Of a stretch of 64,000 bases of DNA, positions 1 to 10,953 are shown piece after piece (the first letter of the stretch is position 1; the number at the start of each line of letters is the position of its first letter). This DNA comes from Tetraselmis striata. Its lineage: Eukaryota; Chlorophyta; Chlorodendrophyceae; Chlorodendrales; Chlorodendraceae. The stretch is taken from positions 62,001 to 126,000 of the forward strand of contig VCJN01003572.1 in the NCBI GenBank assembly GCA_006384855.1, given 5' to 3'. Below the pieces are notes generated by a model that did no database searches, was not told where the DNA came from, and was given only the letters and a program-made list of their open reading frames with translations. Position numbers and translations under genes: made by a program.

Positions 1-2470
1 GAACAACTCCGCCAATTCGATGTCACTCTCGGCACGGGGTACCGTGATGCTGTGTCCGCGACAAATTTCCTTCCGCGAGAAGCCTTGCAACGCCCCCCTA
101 GACCAACTTGGCTTCGGCTTTTCCCTCCATCCGCGCCAAATCCGCCTCAATGACGGAAGACCACGTACGAAACACACGGACCCTACCTGGCTTAAGGGGG
201 GATATATATGTACAGGGCCCACATCAAAGAAACGGTCGACAGTACACCAAGTGGCATGAGGAGTGCACATCATCCTCACACTCCTACCCGGCTCTCCGTA
301 GCCTCACGCACATTCACCGTGACCTGCACCTCTACATCACGGGGTACTCGTACGCCTTCACCGAAGACACACACCTCGCCACCTCCATCCGCGATGCCTT
401 CAACTACCAGTACGATGCCGCAAAGGCAGCAGCACGGCGGACCAGACTATCGGATCACCTACCCCCCGCGGATAGGACCGCCACTACAAGAAAGCACTAC
501 AAAGCCAAACCTAAAATCGCAGCCATAATGCGCATGTTGGCCCCTGCTCTGGGGAGTCGGCCTTGAGACCTGAGGGGACGCCTTGGCAACCCAACGACGA
601 AACGGCGCCGCCCCTATATACCGCCTCAAAACGCTCGCAGAGATTACCAGCGCCGCCCCCACGCACCCACGCCCCAGCTGCAGTCTGGTCCGTCCTCCCG
701 AAGAACGGCATTACATAACCTATTGCAGTTTCTCACCTACTTAGAGGTACCGCACCGCCCCCGCCGCGTTACCCCTCCCCATACATGCGGCAGCTCCCCA
801 TACACAACACATGGTTGTCTGTCCTTCCACGCGCCGTACACCGCCGCCAACAACTCGCCCCTCCGGTCTGCCCCCATCGCGCCCCGGTTCAGGCCCGCAC
901 GGCTGTGTTCCGCACGCAAGCAACCCCTCACAGTTCACGCAGCTTCCCTACCAACCAACGATGTGACCCGCATCACCTCCACAGACCGAGGGCGAGATGG
1001 CGTTAACCAATACCGCCTCGTTCACTGGGTCCCCGGAAATTCTCACCCTTGCAGAAATCAACGCCAATAATCACATGGGCTTCATCCCGGCCTCGTGCAC
1101 ATACATCAGCACACAATACCGCCTTTCGCCACGAGAAGTGAAAAACGCCGGTCGTCGTCACTGCGCACTCACTGCCACCTCCCGGCCACATGCATAGTCT
1201 AGCACTGCCTAGCCACTGGGTGGCATAACGTGGTCCGCCACTCCGCTCTGCATGCGTCCTCGCCACGGATGCCAGGTGTGCCAAATGCGCCCTGAAAAGC
1301 ATCAGGGCGACACCAGCACCCGCCTATTCGATGGCAAATGGGAACCAGCATGGCAACTAGCCGAACCCATTATGGACACGGAATCCGCGGACCGCACGCA
1401 TTATCAATGCAAGCCATCGCATTCGAACCATGTTCGAATTCCCGGAATCCCCCCCCGCTCAACCGGCCGCGCGTGGCACCCCCCGAAACACCAAGTGGAA
1501 ATCAAACTCGCCACTATCAACCCGGACATGGACTCCCTGCCCACGGGGGAATTCTACTTTAGCGTCCGGGACGCGCACCACCTAGTGCTTCACAAGCCGG
1601 ACGGCACAGCCTCCCAGACCCTCGACCGCCGAAGGGTCGAACACCTCCACTGTCTCTTCAAACCGAGCCGAACAAATACGACGCTTGCAGAGGAGGTGCA
1701 TGCGCTCCTAAGCAGAGTAGGTACCCTTACGAGTGCCGACGACATTTCCAAACGCCCAATCTGACGGAACAGATTGGCCACGGATGGCCGCTTTACACTG
1801 GCGCAATCATGACCACCGTCTACGCCCGCACATAACTTTTCAGCGACCCCTCAACAAATCGATCTACACATGCTCCCAGTATCACAGCATGTATCCCGAA
1901 GATGCAGTTTTCGGCGCTAGACCTCCGAACGACCTATACTTGTGGGCTGAACCGTCCCTCACCAACCCGGAATACGATGACAAATGTATCATGAAAGCGG
2001 TGCAACACGGTCTCCGTAGTGTGCACGCTCAGTGACACGAGTCTACCGCCACAATGCTCATCCTCCCCGAGTGGTCAGACGCATCCTACAAGAATGCCCA
2101 TCTCCTCAATAACCATCCCAACATGCAGAAACTGTGCGAGCTCCCCGCGGACCTCACCAAATTCCGGTCCCCAGTAGACAAGCACACCCAGATAGCCCCG
2201 AACACGGACCTCGGCACCAAATGGCCGGTGGGAGTGTACTTAGTGGCTTGCACCCCCTACCTACTCACGAACATAAACGAGGTAGAGGTTTCAAACGCGA
2301 TGACGACTGCCCTCAGGGCCATGTACCCCGGCCGCGGCACCCAACACTTCCACCTCAACACCACCCAACGGCCAATCGGCTCGGACGCAGTCAGAGCCGT
2401 AACAGCATGCCCCTGTCCTCCCATACCGCCCCGCGACTGCCCGCCGCGCCGGAACTCCGCCCGCTGACAA
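1..2470 (+). pseudogene. LINE A, 5' part: decayed ORF with N6-adenine-methyltransferase-like block
   Basis: Fragmented coding sequence in changing frames, clearly protein-derived but with many stops and shifts. Readable pieces are 1-110, 108-566, 1252-1764, 1733-2035 and 2054-2467. From about 1500 the text contains ATINPDMDSLPTGEFYF, then YPEDAVFGARP, LTNPEYDD (compare the NPPY/NPPF motif of N6-adenine methyltransferases) and TMLILPEWSDASYKNAHLL. This order resembles, as I remember it, a block in algal non-LTR retrotransposon polyproteins lying just before RNase H. The methyltransferase label is inference from the NP(E)Y motif. The element probably starts left of the window. No reverse-transcriptase motif is visible. 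Confidence 0.6.
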
Positions 2471-2479
2471 ACCAATCTC

Positions 2480-2960
2480 GTCCATCATACAACCCCTGGA
2501 ACGACGGTACGACCCGAAACGCTTCACATACACCGACGGCTCCCGCATCCACCGCGGCGGAGGGGTGGGAATCGGCGCGGCCAGGGTTTATTGCACGCCG
2601 GGCAGCCGCAGTAAACTCATCGCAGTGGGAGTGGACGCAGGCAAAATTTGCCGCACCGTCACCCGAGCCGAACTGGCCGCCATTTCGGTGGCAATGGACT
2701 CTGAATTTCCGGAGCACATCCTTTCAGATAGCACTGTCTCCCTTCATCTAATAGAACGCATGATGTAACGCCCGGTCACCTTACGACGCCACGCTCACAA
2801 AATACGATTCGAACACATAGTACGCCAATGAACTAAGATACCGAGCGAATATTGGACTCCGAACCCTCCTCTAGCAGAAAGTCAAAGGCCATACTGGGGT
2901 CGAAGGCAACAAACAAGCCGACACCACCGCCGGCGAAGTAGCTAAAGGCACAATCCCACC
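2480..2960 (+). pseudogene. LINE A RNase H domain (one frameshift)
   Basis: An RNase HI fold encoded in two frames. The first frame gives RFTYTDGSRIHRGGGVGIGA (catalytic Asp at 2535-2537), RAELAAISVAMDS (Glu) and LSDSTVSLHLIE (Asp), ending in a stop at 2767. After a gap the second frame resumes with KVKGHTGVEGNKQADTTAGE, supplying the conserved His and fourth acidic residue (Asp at 2920-2922). All four acidic positions are therefore present, but the protein is broken between 2767 and 2876. In LINEs this domain removes RNA from the cDNA hybrid. Confidence 0.85.
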
Positions 2961-3774
2961 TGACACTATCGTAACCATAGGCGCGACTCCCGAACCGGAC
3001 GATAACGTGTGGCTGACCCCATGCCAAGACGCGCCGCCCACCACTCAAACCCCCCACAACCTGAAAACCGCCGTCCAAGAAAAACGCCAACGCTACAGTA
3101 GGCTGCGACGCCTCCGACGAGACCCTACACTCCCACCTAATAGACCTGGCGTTGGCCACAAGTGCAATGCCGGGCCGCATCACCCCCTCGGACATCACCA
3201 CCTCGGAAAGAATCCACAAGCTGGACTGTATGTGGGGAACACACTCAAACCGAATGAGATGCAAAGGCCAACGTCCTTCACATGCGGGAGATGCGGACGG
3301 CAGCACCTCAGCAACGGCCATATGACATGCAACTGCCCCGCCATGGCCGGCCTTAAGAGAGACCGACACAACGTCACGCTTGAACTCCTCCTCAACGAGC
3401 TGGACGTCCTGAACGGCGGTCGCTGGCACGTACTATCGACGGACGAGGGCAACAAATTTGTGGCCGGCTTCTCCTTCCCCAACAGAGGCACCCTCATCTC
3501 CGATCTAACGGACATAATCAAACACACAATCCCGCGCATCAGCAACCCCGACCGCCAAGCGGACACTTAAGAAGGGGACGAAACCGAAGGTCCTAGTGCC
3601 GCCCAAGCACCCATCCTGCTCCCCACGCACGACCGGCATGCTAGTATGCTACACCCCCCCCCCCCCCCCCCCCATCCCCCCACCCCACTTCCGCCCAAAA
3701 CACAGCCGGACGCAGTACTCGTCGTCGGATTCGACTTGGACCCGGCCACCGAAACCGTAACTCCCAAATGCGAT
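2960..3774 (+). pseudogene. LINE A, Zn-knuckle and C-terminal region up to the insertion point
   Basis: Open in one frame from about 2876 to the stop at 3568-3570. It contains FTCGRCGRQHLSNGHMTCNC, a Cys/His cluster of the kind that follows RNase H in many LINE polyproteins, then a conserved block RHNVTLELLLNEL and GGRWHVLSTDEGNK. After the stop, recognisable coding continues at 3646-3774 (PDAVLVVGFDLDPATE, TPKCD). A C-rich run of about 20 bases sits at 3652-3674. The text stops abruptly at 3774, where another element is inserted; the continuation resumes in frame at 5290. A diverged second copy of this region lies on the minus strand at 47,100-47,470. Confidence 0.75.
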
Positions 3775-5289
3775 CTTAAATTGAAATTAGTTACAACGTC
3801 TAGTCTGCTGCATCCGCTCGCTCAGACTGAGTTGTTCTCAGGTCCTGCTATCTCTAATAACCACAGTGGGGAACACGAAGTGTTATCACAGTTCAAGCTA
3901 CCGGCCATCCTCCAATGTTTCCTAGCCCCTCCTCCTTCCAGTGGGCTATAGCTAAGACAGCAGCGCCCCCTTTATGTTCCTACCTAAGTCGGGCCTATCC
4001 CATTCAGAGCTCAGCAGGCAAGCTTAGGCAGCCGAAGCGTCCCGCCTACAGCTACCAAGGTATGATGGGGGAAGGGGGCTGACCGGAATAGCTATGTGGT
4101 GCTCAGTATTTATGCACCGCTGAGCCGGCTAATATGATTGGTGGGGGCTGCGATGCCCTCCAGCAGGGATTTGGGTGGTTGTTGTTTGTGGCGGTTGTGG
4201 GAATCGGATTGTGTGTTCATTGTGTGTAGGGTGTGTGTTGGTGTGTGAGCTGCACCGGGCACCGGGTTAGTGGTGGGTGGTGTTCTTGAGGCAGCTGGCT
4301 TGGGTGGTGCTGCAGTGGCTCATAGCTTACTGGTGTGATCTGTTGGACGGGTGAGCTGCTTCCTCGTCCGTCTCCCACTCGCTGTCTGAGCCGTGGGCGC
4401 CAGAGAGGCGCGGTTTGTTCCTGCTGCGGTTGCGGGTGGCGCCGTCCGAGCGGCTGCGGCCCCTGCGATGCTTCTTCTTATGTTTGGCTGTTGTGGCTGC
4501 CTTGCCCTTGCTGGCTGGGGTGGGTTGGTTGGGGTGGCGCTCCAGCTGGATGGAGAGGCGCTGCGGGCTGCGTAGCTGGTGTGTCTTTGCTGCGAGGCTG
4601 GCCAGGTTGGCGGCTAGTGCTGGTTGACTGGCAGGAGGGGACTGTACAAGCAGCTTTGCGGCTGCTATGGTGAGGTGGTGGAGTTTTGCTAGTCTCTCAG
4701 TGCTGCCATTGGGTGTGCCCTCCTTGAATGTGCGGTGCACTGTTGAGCGCTGGGGAGAATTCAAGGATATGTCTGCTTGGTGTCTACCTGGTGTCTCTGC
4801 TGCCGCGCCCTGAGTGGTATCCACCTCCATGGCGCTGTCGTTCTCCTCGTAGTTGAGTTCCAGTTCCTCCTCGTCGTCCCCCTGTGCTCCAGGCATGGCA
4901 GTTGCCGCTGGGGCTGTGGCTGTAGGTGCGCAAGGGCTGGGGGGGGGCTGCTCCGGGGGCTCGCTCCGTTGCAGCTCCTCGCTGGTCGATGGCTGCCACT
5001 GCGTCCGCAACCGCTCCGCGCCTCGGTGGGACGTGCTCGAACCCAAGGGGGGGAGCGTCGCGGACCTGGGGTGCGGTCTGGGCTGTTGGGGTCGCTGGGA
5101 GGGGTGATGCGACCGAGCCTGCCGGTGGCGGGGCTGGTGATGTGTCGGCATGGCGCCTCTCGGCTGGTGCCGGAGCTGGCGCGGCCTTGATCTTCCCGCA
5201 CGCTGTCGACACTGTCTTGCGCCACTGCTCAGTTTCTGTCGGTGCTGCGGGTGCCACCAATGATGCTGTGGTGGTGGGCGGTATGCGAT
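3768..5289 (-). mobile_element. 5'-truncated retroelement inserted in LINE A, 7-bp target-site duplication
   Basis: The block is flanked by direct copies of ATGCGAT at 3768-3774 and 5283-5289. Removing it with one copy restores a continuous LINE A frame (TPKCD followed by IRAVQKIQIVEFKYC). On the minus strand it begins inside an open frame without an ATG, as expected of 5' truncation. It carries the Gag/ORF1-like ORF, then about 550 bp of 3' UTR, and ends in ...GTTGTAACTAATTTCAA at 3775. That 3' end matches the ends at 5905-6050 and 48,290-48,475. The minus orientation, truncation and target duplication fit target-primed reverse transcription. Confidence 0.85.
4327..5282 (-). CDS. Retroelement ORF1/Gag-like protein, 5'-truncated, one frameshift
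   Basis: Read from 5282 downward. The first part (to about 4945) is Pro/Ala-rich with TETEQWRKTVSTACGKIKA near its start. At the G/C homopolymer 4937-4945 the reading must change frame, after which GDDEEELELNYEENDSAMEV (acidic), QRSTVHRTFKEGTPNGSTER, a helical LAKLHHLTIAAAKLLVQS segment and a strongly basic tail KHKKKHRRGRSRSDG follow, ending SNRSHQ-stop at 4327. About 315 codons remain. Acidic middle plus basic tail suits an RNA-binding ORF1 protein, but no named domain is recognised. The slip at an 8-base homopolymer could be decay or base-calling error. Confidence 0.55.
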
Positions 5290-5685
5290 ATTAGAGCAGT
5301 CCAAAAAATACAGATAGTCGAATTCAAATACTGCACTGATTTCAAGCATGACACCGTACACGCTCCCATCCACGAAAAATACCAACACGACATGGCGAAC
5401 GCCCTACGTCAACAAGGCTGGAAGTGTCTGATTGAAACCATCCCCGTCACCCTCAGCCGCAACGGTAGCATGCATAAACTCACATTAGAAGCCATCCATA
5501 ACCTCACGGTCCTCCGCCCCAAGAAGTATACCCCCGGACAAACCCCCTCCACATCCCAGCGCCGCTGCAATCCGCCTATGTAAGAAAACTCCAAAGACAC
5601 TCACTCGGATGGCCAAATATACTCCTCCGCGTATCCCGACATTCCCTAAAACCTGCCATGTCCGGCCCGAGTACCTCCCACAACC

Positions 5686-5690
<5 letters not shown>
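5290..5690 (+). pseudogene. LINE A C-terminal restriction-like endonuclease region
   Basis: Continuation of LINE A after the nested insertion. It reads VQKIQIVEFKYCTDFKHDTV, then HEKYQHDMANALRQQGWKC and IPVTLSRNGSMHKLTLEAIH, to a stop at 5581-5583. In another frame YVRKLQRHSLGWPNILLRV continues to about 5690. The IVEFKYC core looks like the E-x-K of PD-(D/E)xK nucleases, and such a block with a QH..L....W segment ends many algal LINE polyproteins as I recall them. This would be the target-nicking endonuclease. It ends at the AC microsatellite. Confidence 0.6.
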
Positions 5691-5779
<89 letters not shown>

Positions 5780-5828
5780 CACACGCACACACACACACAC
5801 ACTCTCTCTCTCTCTCTCTCTCTCTCTT
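5690..5828. repeat. Compound microsatellite (AC)n-(CT)n
   Basis: Uninterrupted AC dinucleotides from about 5690 to 5800 with three GC interruptions near 5773-5785, then a CT run to 5827. It lies just 3' of the LINE A coding remnant. Translated ORFs through it are repeat artefacts. Confidence 0.98.
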
Positions 5829-6048
5829 ATAACAGACACGGTTCCGCAGGTCACCGTACATGACACCCCGCTACGGCAAGGGGGGCACTATATCAAGCGG
5901 CACGGAAGGAGGAGGGGCGCGGACGAAAAGGAGGAAGGCCGGAAGCTGCATCCATGATACCTAGGGTTTACACAGCGGTTGGATAAAGCATGTCCTAAAA
6001 GCAACTCGGCTTGGGCAGTGGAGAGCAACAAGTCAGCACGTTGTAAAT
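5829..6048 (+). mobile_element. 3' UTR of a hexanucleotide-tailed retroelement (copy b)
   Basis: Homologous to the last 250 bp of the 3775-5282 insertion and to 48,290-48,475. Shared landmarks are GGAAGGAGGAGGGG (5904), GGCCGG, GCATGTCCTAAAAGCAACTC (5988), GGCAGTGGAGAGCA and CACGTTGTAA just before the tail. The GGGCAGTGGAGAGC block resembles a tRNA D-arm/A-box. No coding sequence of this family is visible upstream, so this is either a strongly truncated copy or the true end of LINE A. Confidence 0.6.
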
Positions 6049-6269
6049 TAATTCCAATTCCAATTCCAATTCCAATTCCAATTCCAATTCCAATTCCAAT
6101 TCCAATTCCAATTCTAATTCCAATTCCAATTCCAATTCCAATTCCAATTCCAATTCCAATTCCAATTCCAATTCCAATTCCAATTCCCATTCCCATTCCA
6201 ATTCCAATTCCAATTCCAATTCCAATTCCAATTCCAATTCCAATTCCAATTCCAATTCCAATTCCAATT
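6049..6269. repeat. (AATTCC)n hexanucleotide tail
   Basis: About 37 copies of AATTCC with a few variants (TCTAATTC near 6113, two CCCATT units near 6186-6197). It directly follows the retroelement 3' end, in the place where copies (a) and (c) carry only one to three TTTCAA units, so it is best read as an expanded retroelement tail. The repeating Ile-Pro and Glu-Leu ORFs through it are artefacts. Confidence 0.97.
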
Positions 6270-6429
6270 TCGAAGTCATTACTTCGGACGCATCAGTTTT
6301 TGCGGGCGGTGCCTGGTGGCGTAATGACCGGATGCATTATGACTTTTCATAACATCACTAGTGACGCGTACGAACCTCAACGGGTCATCGAATATGCGGG
6401 AATTATACATGGTGCGAGACACTTTTCAC

Positions 6430-8845
6430 CAAGTGGGGGCACGCATGCGCGGTAAACGCTTTTCTTCGTTTGGACAACGAAGCGATGGTCGGTGCGGTGA
6501 ATAACATCGATACGGGGTTTCGTTTTCGTCTAGCCTTCCTGCGGAGTCTTATCAAGCGTGTGCACGGATCTCTCCGACGGATCTCTCCGACGTCAAGCCT
6601 TCCGACGGAGATCAAGCGTGTGCACGGCGACCAAGGGTTGTTGGACGTACTGCGGGCTAAGCATTTCCAGCCCGCATCCGAGCATTTGAGTTCCGCGATT
6701 TTCGGCGATCTTCGCGACTGCGCGACTACGAGCGTCGGGTCTTCGAGGCGAAAGTCGCCACCATCGCAAAGTAAGGCTGCCGGCACTGCTCGGGTGGCAG
6801 GGACGGTCGCAGTCGCGGGCGTGGACGTGGACACGGTGGCGGTCGTCGAGGACGTGGCCGCGACGGTGGACTGGGCATGAGTAACGGCGTTAAAGTTTGC
6901 GGAGCTACCTCTTCCTGTGATTAGCCGTTACGCATCCGAAATACTCGTGGCAATTTAAGCAAGTAAGTCGACGGGATAACATCGCAATTGGCGAATTATG
7001 GGCCAACGCCCCGGCAGCCTCCCTCCGCAACACCAGTGACGGAGTAACGGCGTGAGACACCTTCCATCTATCGGGGCTGCTGGAGCTTTGCGCGGTCACC
7101 TTTCGGCGACCGTTGTACAACGAACCGTGACAACTGAACGACGGGATAAACGCGTCCCCGTATCCGGACCATACCCCCTACCCTACAAACTTCATTTAGA
7201 CCTTCCTTGATGCGGCGCTTCTTACAACAAGAGCGGCTCAACCATCCGCACATTTGCACACGACGGTTCAACAATCCGTTTCCCATAGTACAATTGGCTC
7301 GCAACAACCATCATTTGCGTGTGTACGTTACGCGCGAGACATGCGCTACGAGCGCGACGGGCGCGCGGGGCGGGCCGCCTACTTGAACACTGCTCTGCAA
7401 ACGCAACTGGTGCCCAAACTATAACCCGTCTAGCAATTACCGTCAAACTCCTGCCGACAACTTAACCGTCGCGCCCGATTATTTGCGGAAATGAGCCGGC
7501 CTCCTAGTACTCCGTCTGTCAAACGCCGCACTTACGTGATTGACGAGCCCGAGGCTCTCGCCCCATGGGCGGCCTCACTATGGGCCCGTCTACTACATGA
7601 AGCGTTCGGCTCGGACGAGCTCAGCGGGCAACGCACCCTCGACCTCGTCCTCTACATCTCCCTTTTCCTCTCTGACGCTCAAACCTGCGCCGGCAAGTTG
7701 TCTCAGTTAGCCGAGTGCTGCCACGGTTCCGAGAGCATCAGCCGACTGGAGGGGACTACTGCCACCGTCGTTCGGTACGTCACTTGGATTGGTTAGTGGA
7801 GCCATATTGGGGTTAAGCAGTCGTCGCATGCCTATTACCTATCAGCAGTCAGCTACACCTTCTTCGAACTGCACAACATCGACCCCATCGCTAAAGGCAG
7901 CATGCACCTGCGCTCACCGCCGCGCGTCGTGGCATGTTAGACTTAGGCAACGCCGCATGGAAGCTGTTGCTTTACGCGTCCCGTTGCCGGCCGATGTCGC
8001 TTACTCTTTCGTAGAGCGGGCCGAATTGATTGTTTTTGCTCTCCCTCTGAGTGTACCCGTAGTACGACTTTCGGGCCTTCATGGCCCCGGTTGTCAACTT
8101 CATATGTTCTTTGCCAGACAACTTATGGCGTGTCCCGCCGAGTGCGGGACGTGCATGTCGACTCCTACAACATCGCTCTGCATGTGTACAGTGAATAAGA
8201 GGGCCGTGCCTGCCGGCGCGGACCCGACGACATGCGCGTACTGCTCCTTCCCGTATTGGAGCACCCTTGCGACGCCCGTAGCATGCACCACTTCATCGAC
8301 AACTAACAACACGCCGTCTACCCCTTGGTCCATGTTGCCTTCGCCGAGACCAACTTATGGGCGGTCACCCCGAGCGAGCAGTCCAATCGTGGCATGCCGC
8401 TACAATCGGACTTGCTCTCTACGGCCGTTCGTCTCGTCGGACTGCCCCTCCCGCCGGCCTGTCCTGTACTTCGCACAACTTCGCAAGGTTGCAACCTCTG
8501 CTGCTAACGCCATCGGGGTCCCACAATCCACATCTGCCACCAAGGCAGGTGGGCCCCTAACTTCGACGTAGTCGTTCTGTACGACATCGACCCCAAGCAA
8601 CGTCCTCTCTTCACATGGCGCGTCTGTGGTTCTCCTACGGCCACATCTATCGCGCTCCGTGGATCCTCTTTGTCACTTCCAAGTTCAGCAAGACTCCGCA
8701 GCAGTGGCCCTCCCGGTGCCCCCTTCGCGACCTAGCGCTGCCCCTGCTTCGTCAACCTACAGCTCGCTTCGTTCGCTCTTCATTGGCAAAACCATACTCA
8801 ACTTTGAAATGATATAAACTAGTTTATAGGGTTTCCTCCTTTCTT
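6430..8845 (+). pseudogene. Decayed mobile-element-like coding region, family X copy 1
   Basis: Protein-like text in changing frames. At 6470-6880 an ORF begins MDNEAMVGAVNNIDTGFRFR; overlapping it in another frame at about 6790-6885 is an RG-rich stretch (RSRGRGRGHGGGRRGRGRD) like a nucleic-acid-binding tail. An ORF of 101 codons starts at 7491 with MSRPPSTPSVKRRTYVIDEP. Later fragments include SYTFFELHNIDPIAKG (near 7850) and PNFDVVVLYDIDPKQRP (near 8555). The end, AAACTAGTTTATAGGGTTTC at 8816, recurs at 46,666. The MS-x-P start recurs at 36,490 and 36,720. I do not recognise the family; no transposase or polymerase motif is visible. Confidence 0.4.
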
Positions 8846-9751
8846 AACCGCTTTTACGGCTAAATGTGCTGCCCAGTGGTACGGGTTACTAGTTCACCCG
8901 CCGTCGTTGTGCCCGTTCGTGTGCAACATGAGTAGACATACAAACAACCGTAACAGCTGAGCGTGCCATCTTCGTCCAGTTTCATTGTGTTACACACACC
9001 GCCCCCCCGACTTTGTTTTCCCTCCACCCTTTCACTTGACCTCTGCCAATTTCGACTCTTGACCGTGTCAAGCCACCTTCGCGACCTTTTTGGCATAACT
9101 AGACTCAACTTCGCAATTTATTATTTTGATATTATGAATAGATGTGGGAATAATAACGCTACGCTGACGATCGCTGCCCGGCGCGCCAACTTCAGAAACG
9201 CAGGCCCGCGGCCGGCCGCGCGCCCGTGCATTTATTCGATAATGCGCGCCGCCGGCAGACCGTGCGGGAAATAAGTACGAACGGCAGGTGTCGTGCGACT
9301 GCCTACCGCGCTCCGCCGCCCGCAGCTACAATCAGCAGGTACTGGTCCCAGGTACTGGTACGTGTAGCGCAGCGTCCGGCCAGGGAGCACCCGCCATCGC
9401 CCCGCAGCGCCAAGGCAAGCAGACACCCAGCCTCTCAACACCTTGTCCCGCCCCCCAAGCCTGCCTGAAACTTTCCAGCTTGCTTGTCACCGGACTCTAG
9501 GGAAGCCCACGGGGGCGTACGCTTGCGCCGGCGTGACGCTTGCCAGCAGGGCCACGCAGTAACGGCGCACCGTAGCCCTGCAGCTCCAAGCAGAAAATAG
9601 GTCCAGTGCGACTGCCAGTACAGTACGGGGAAAAAAATACGACCCACACTACTACGCAAGCGGGACACGGCGCGGCTAGCGGCTGGCACGGGGCGGGCCG
9701 TTGGCCGCCTCGGACACAAGCCAGCGTCCCTGCAAGGCGCACGGGGCTGCT
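8846..9751. other. Intergenic region upstream of the Nudix gene
   Basis: No convincing coding exon on either strand. The last 250 bases are GC-rich and probably hold the promoter and 5' UTR of the gene starting at 9752. The minus-strand ORFs overlapping 9435-10,018 are shadows of GC-rich codon use. Confidence 0.5.
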
Positions 9752-10919
9752 ATGTCCAGCAGCGGCGCCAGCGCGGCCAGCGGCGCGGGCACCGACAGCA
9801 GCGGCGGCGCGGGCGACGGCGTGTGGCGCGCGCAGACAGACGGCAAAGCGCCGCCGAAGCAGCTTATCGCCGCGCGCGGCGAGGCGACGAGCAGCCAGCA
9901 GACCCTCAGCAGCAGCGGCTACTTCTCTGCCGACGAGATTCCAACGCACGCGAGGCAGGGCCGTCAGTTGCAGCGGTACGGGGAGGGTGGCGAGCGCCTT
10001 GTGGCCGGGTGAGGACAAGGCCCCCTCCTTTTATTAAATACGCGGAATAGCCCTGTTTTTTGCCTCCAACAATTCCCTTCTCGGTTTACTCTCGCTCTAC
10101 CCCTTACTCTTGCCAAGTGACGAACCTGAGACCGTCCACTTACCTTTGCGCCTACGCCAAACCGTTCCTTCCACCTGCGCACGTTTCGCTCCACACATAT
10201 GCGGGCAGGATGCTGAGTGCCTTGCCGCCTTTTTTCAGGTGCCTGCCGGTGAAGTGGACGTGCCCCGACTCACGCGACGCCGAATCCGTGCGCGTCCTCC
10301 TCATTAGCAGTAGCAGCAACGCGACAGCCCGTGGCATGGTGTTCCCCAAGGTAGGATACCTCCCTCCCCTCCCCCTGAGCTGGGGATGCCTGCTCGCCTG
10401 TGCGGTGCGCCAGTGGATGCTGGTGTGCAGTGCCTCAGGCGCTGCGCCTGCGGGTGAGCAGGGCGGCTGGGAAACGGACGAGAGCGTGGAGGTGGCGGCC
10501 AGCCGCGAGACTGTGGAGGAGGCAGGCGTGACGGGCTGGCTGGAGGTGGCCCTCCCCACACCGCCCTCCCCCTGCACTTTTCCGGGATGGCTTCTCGTGT
10601 TGATGGGCATGTTGGCAGCTGAGCCGGCGGAGGGATGGGGGGGGGGGGGCCCTTCCTTTTCCCTGGCCTTGGATGGCGCGTCATCATGGGCAAGACCGCG
10701 GCCACCGCCAGACGGCATGGGTGGGTGCTCACCAGTGGGTGTTGGTGCCGTGCTGCAGGAGCCCATGCTGGGCGTGTACCCCTTTGTCAGCAAGAAGCAA
10801 GAGCGGCTGGCGGGGCGGGACAAGGGGCGCTGCCTGGCGCACATCTTCGTGATGAACGTAGAGGAGGAGCTGGCGGAATGGCCAGAGAGCAAGGAGCGCA
10901 CGCGCTTCTGGGTGTGAAC

Positions 10920-10953
<34 letters not shown>

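Noticed and set aside
5485-5957. Cys-Val and Thr-His repeat ORFs, both strands
   Set aside because: Translations of the AC/CT microsatellite.
5888-6455. Ile-Pro and Glu-Leu repeat ORFs
   Set aside because: Translations of the AATTCC array.
9497-10018. 173-codon minus-strand ORF
   Set aside because: Antisense to exon 1 of the Nudix gene; it has no ATG-based start context, and splice sites and homology support the plus strand.
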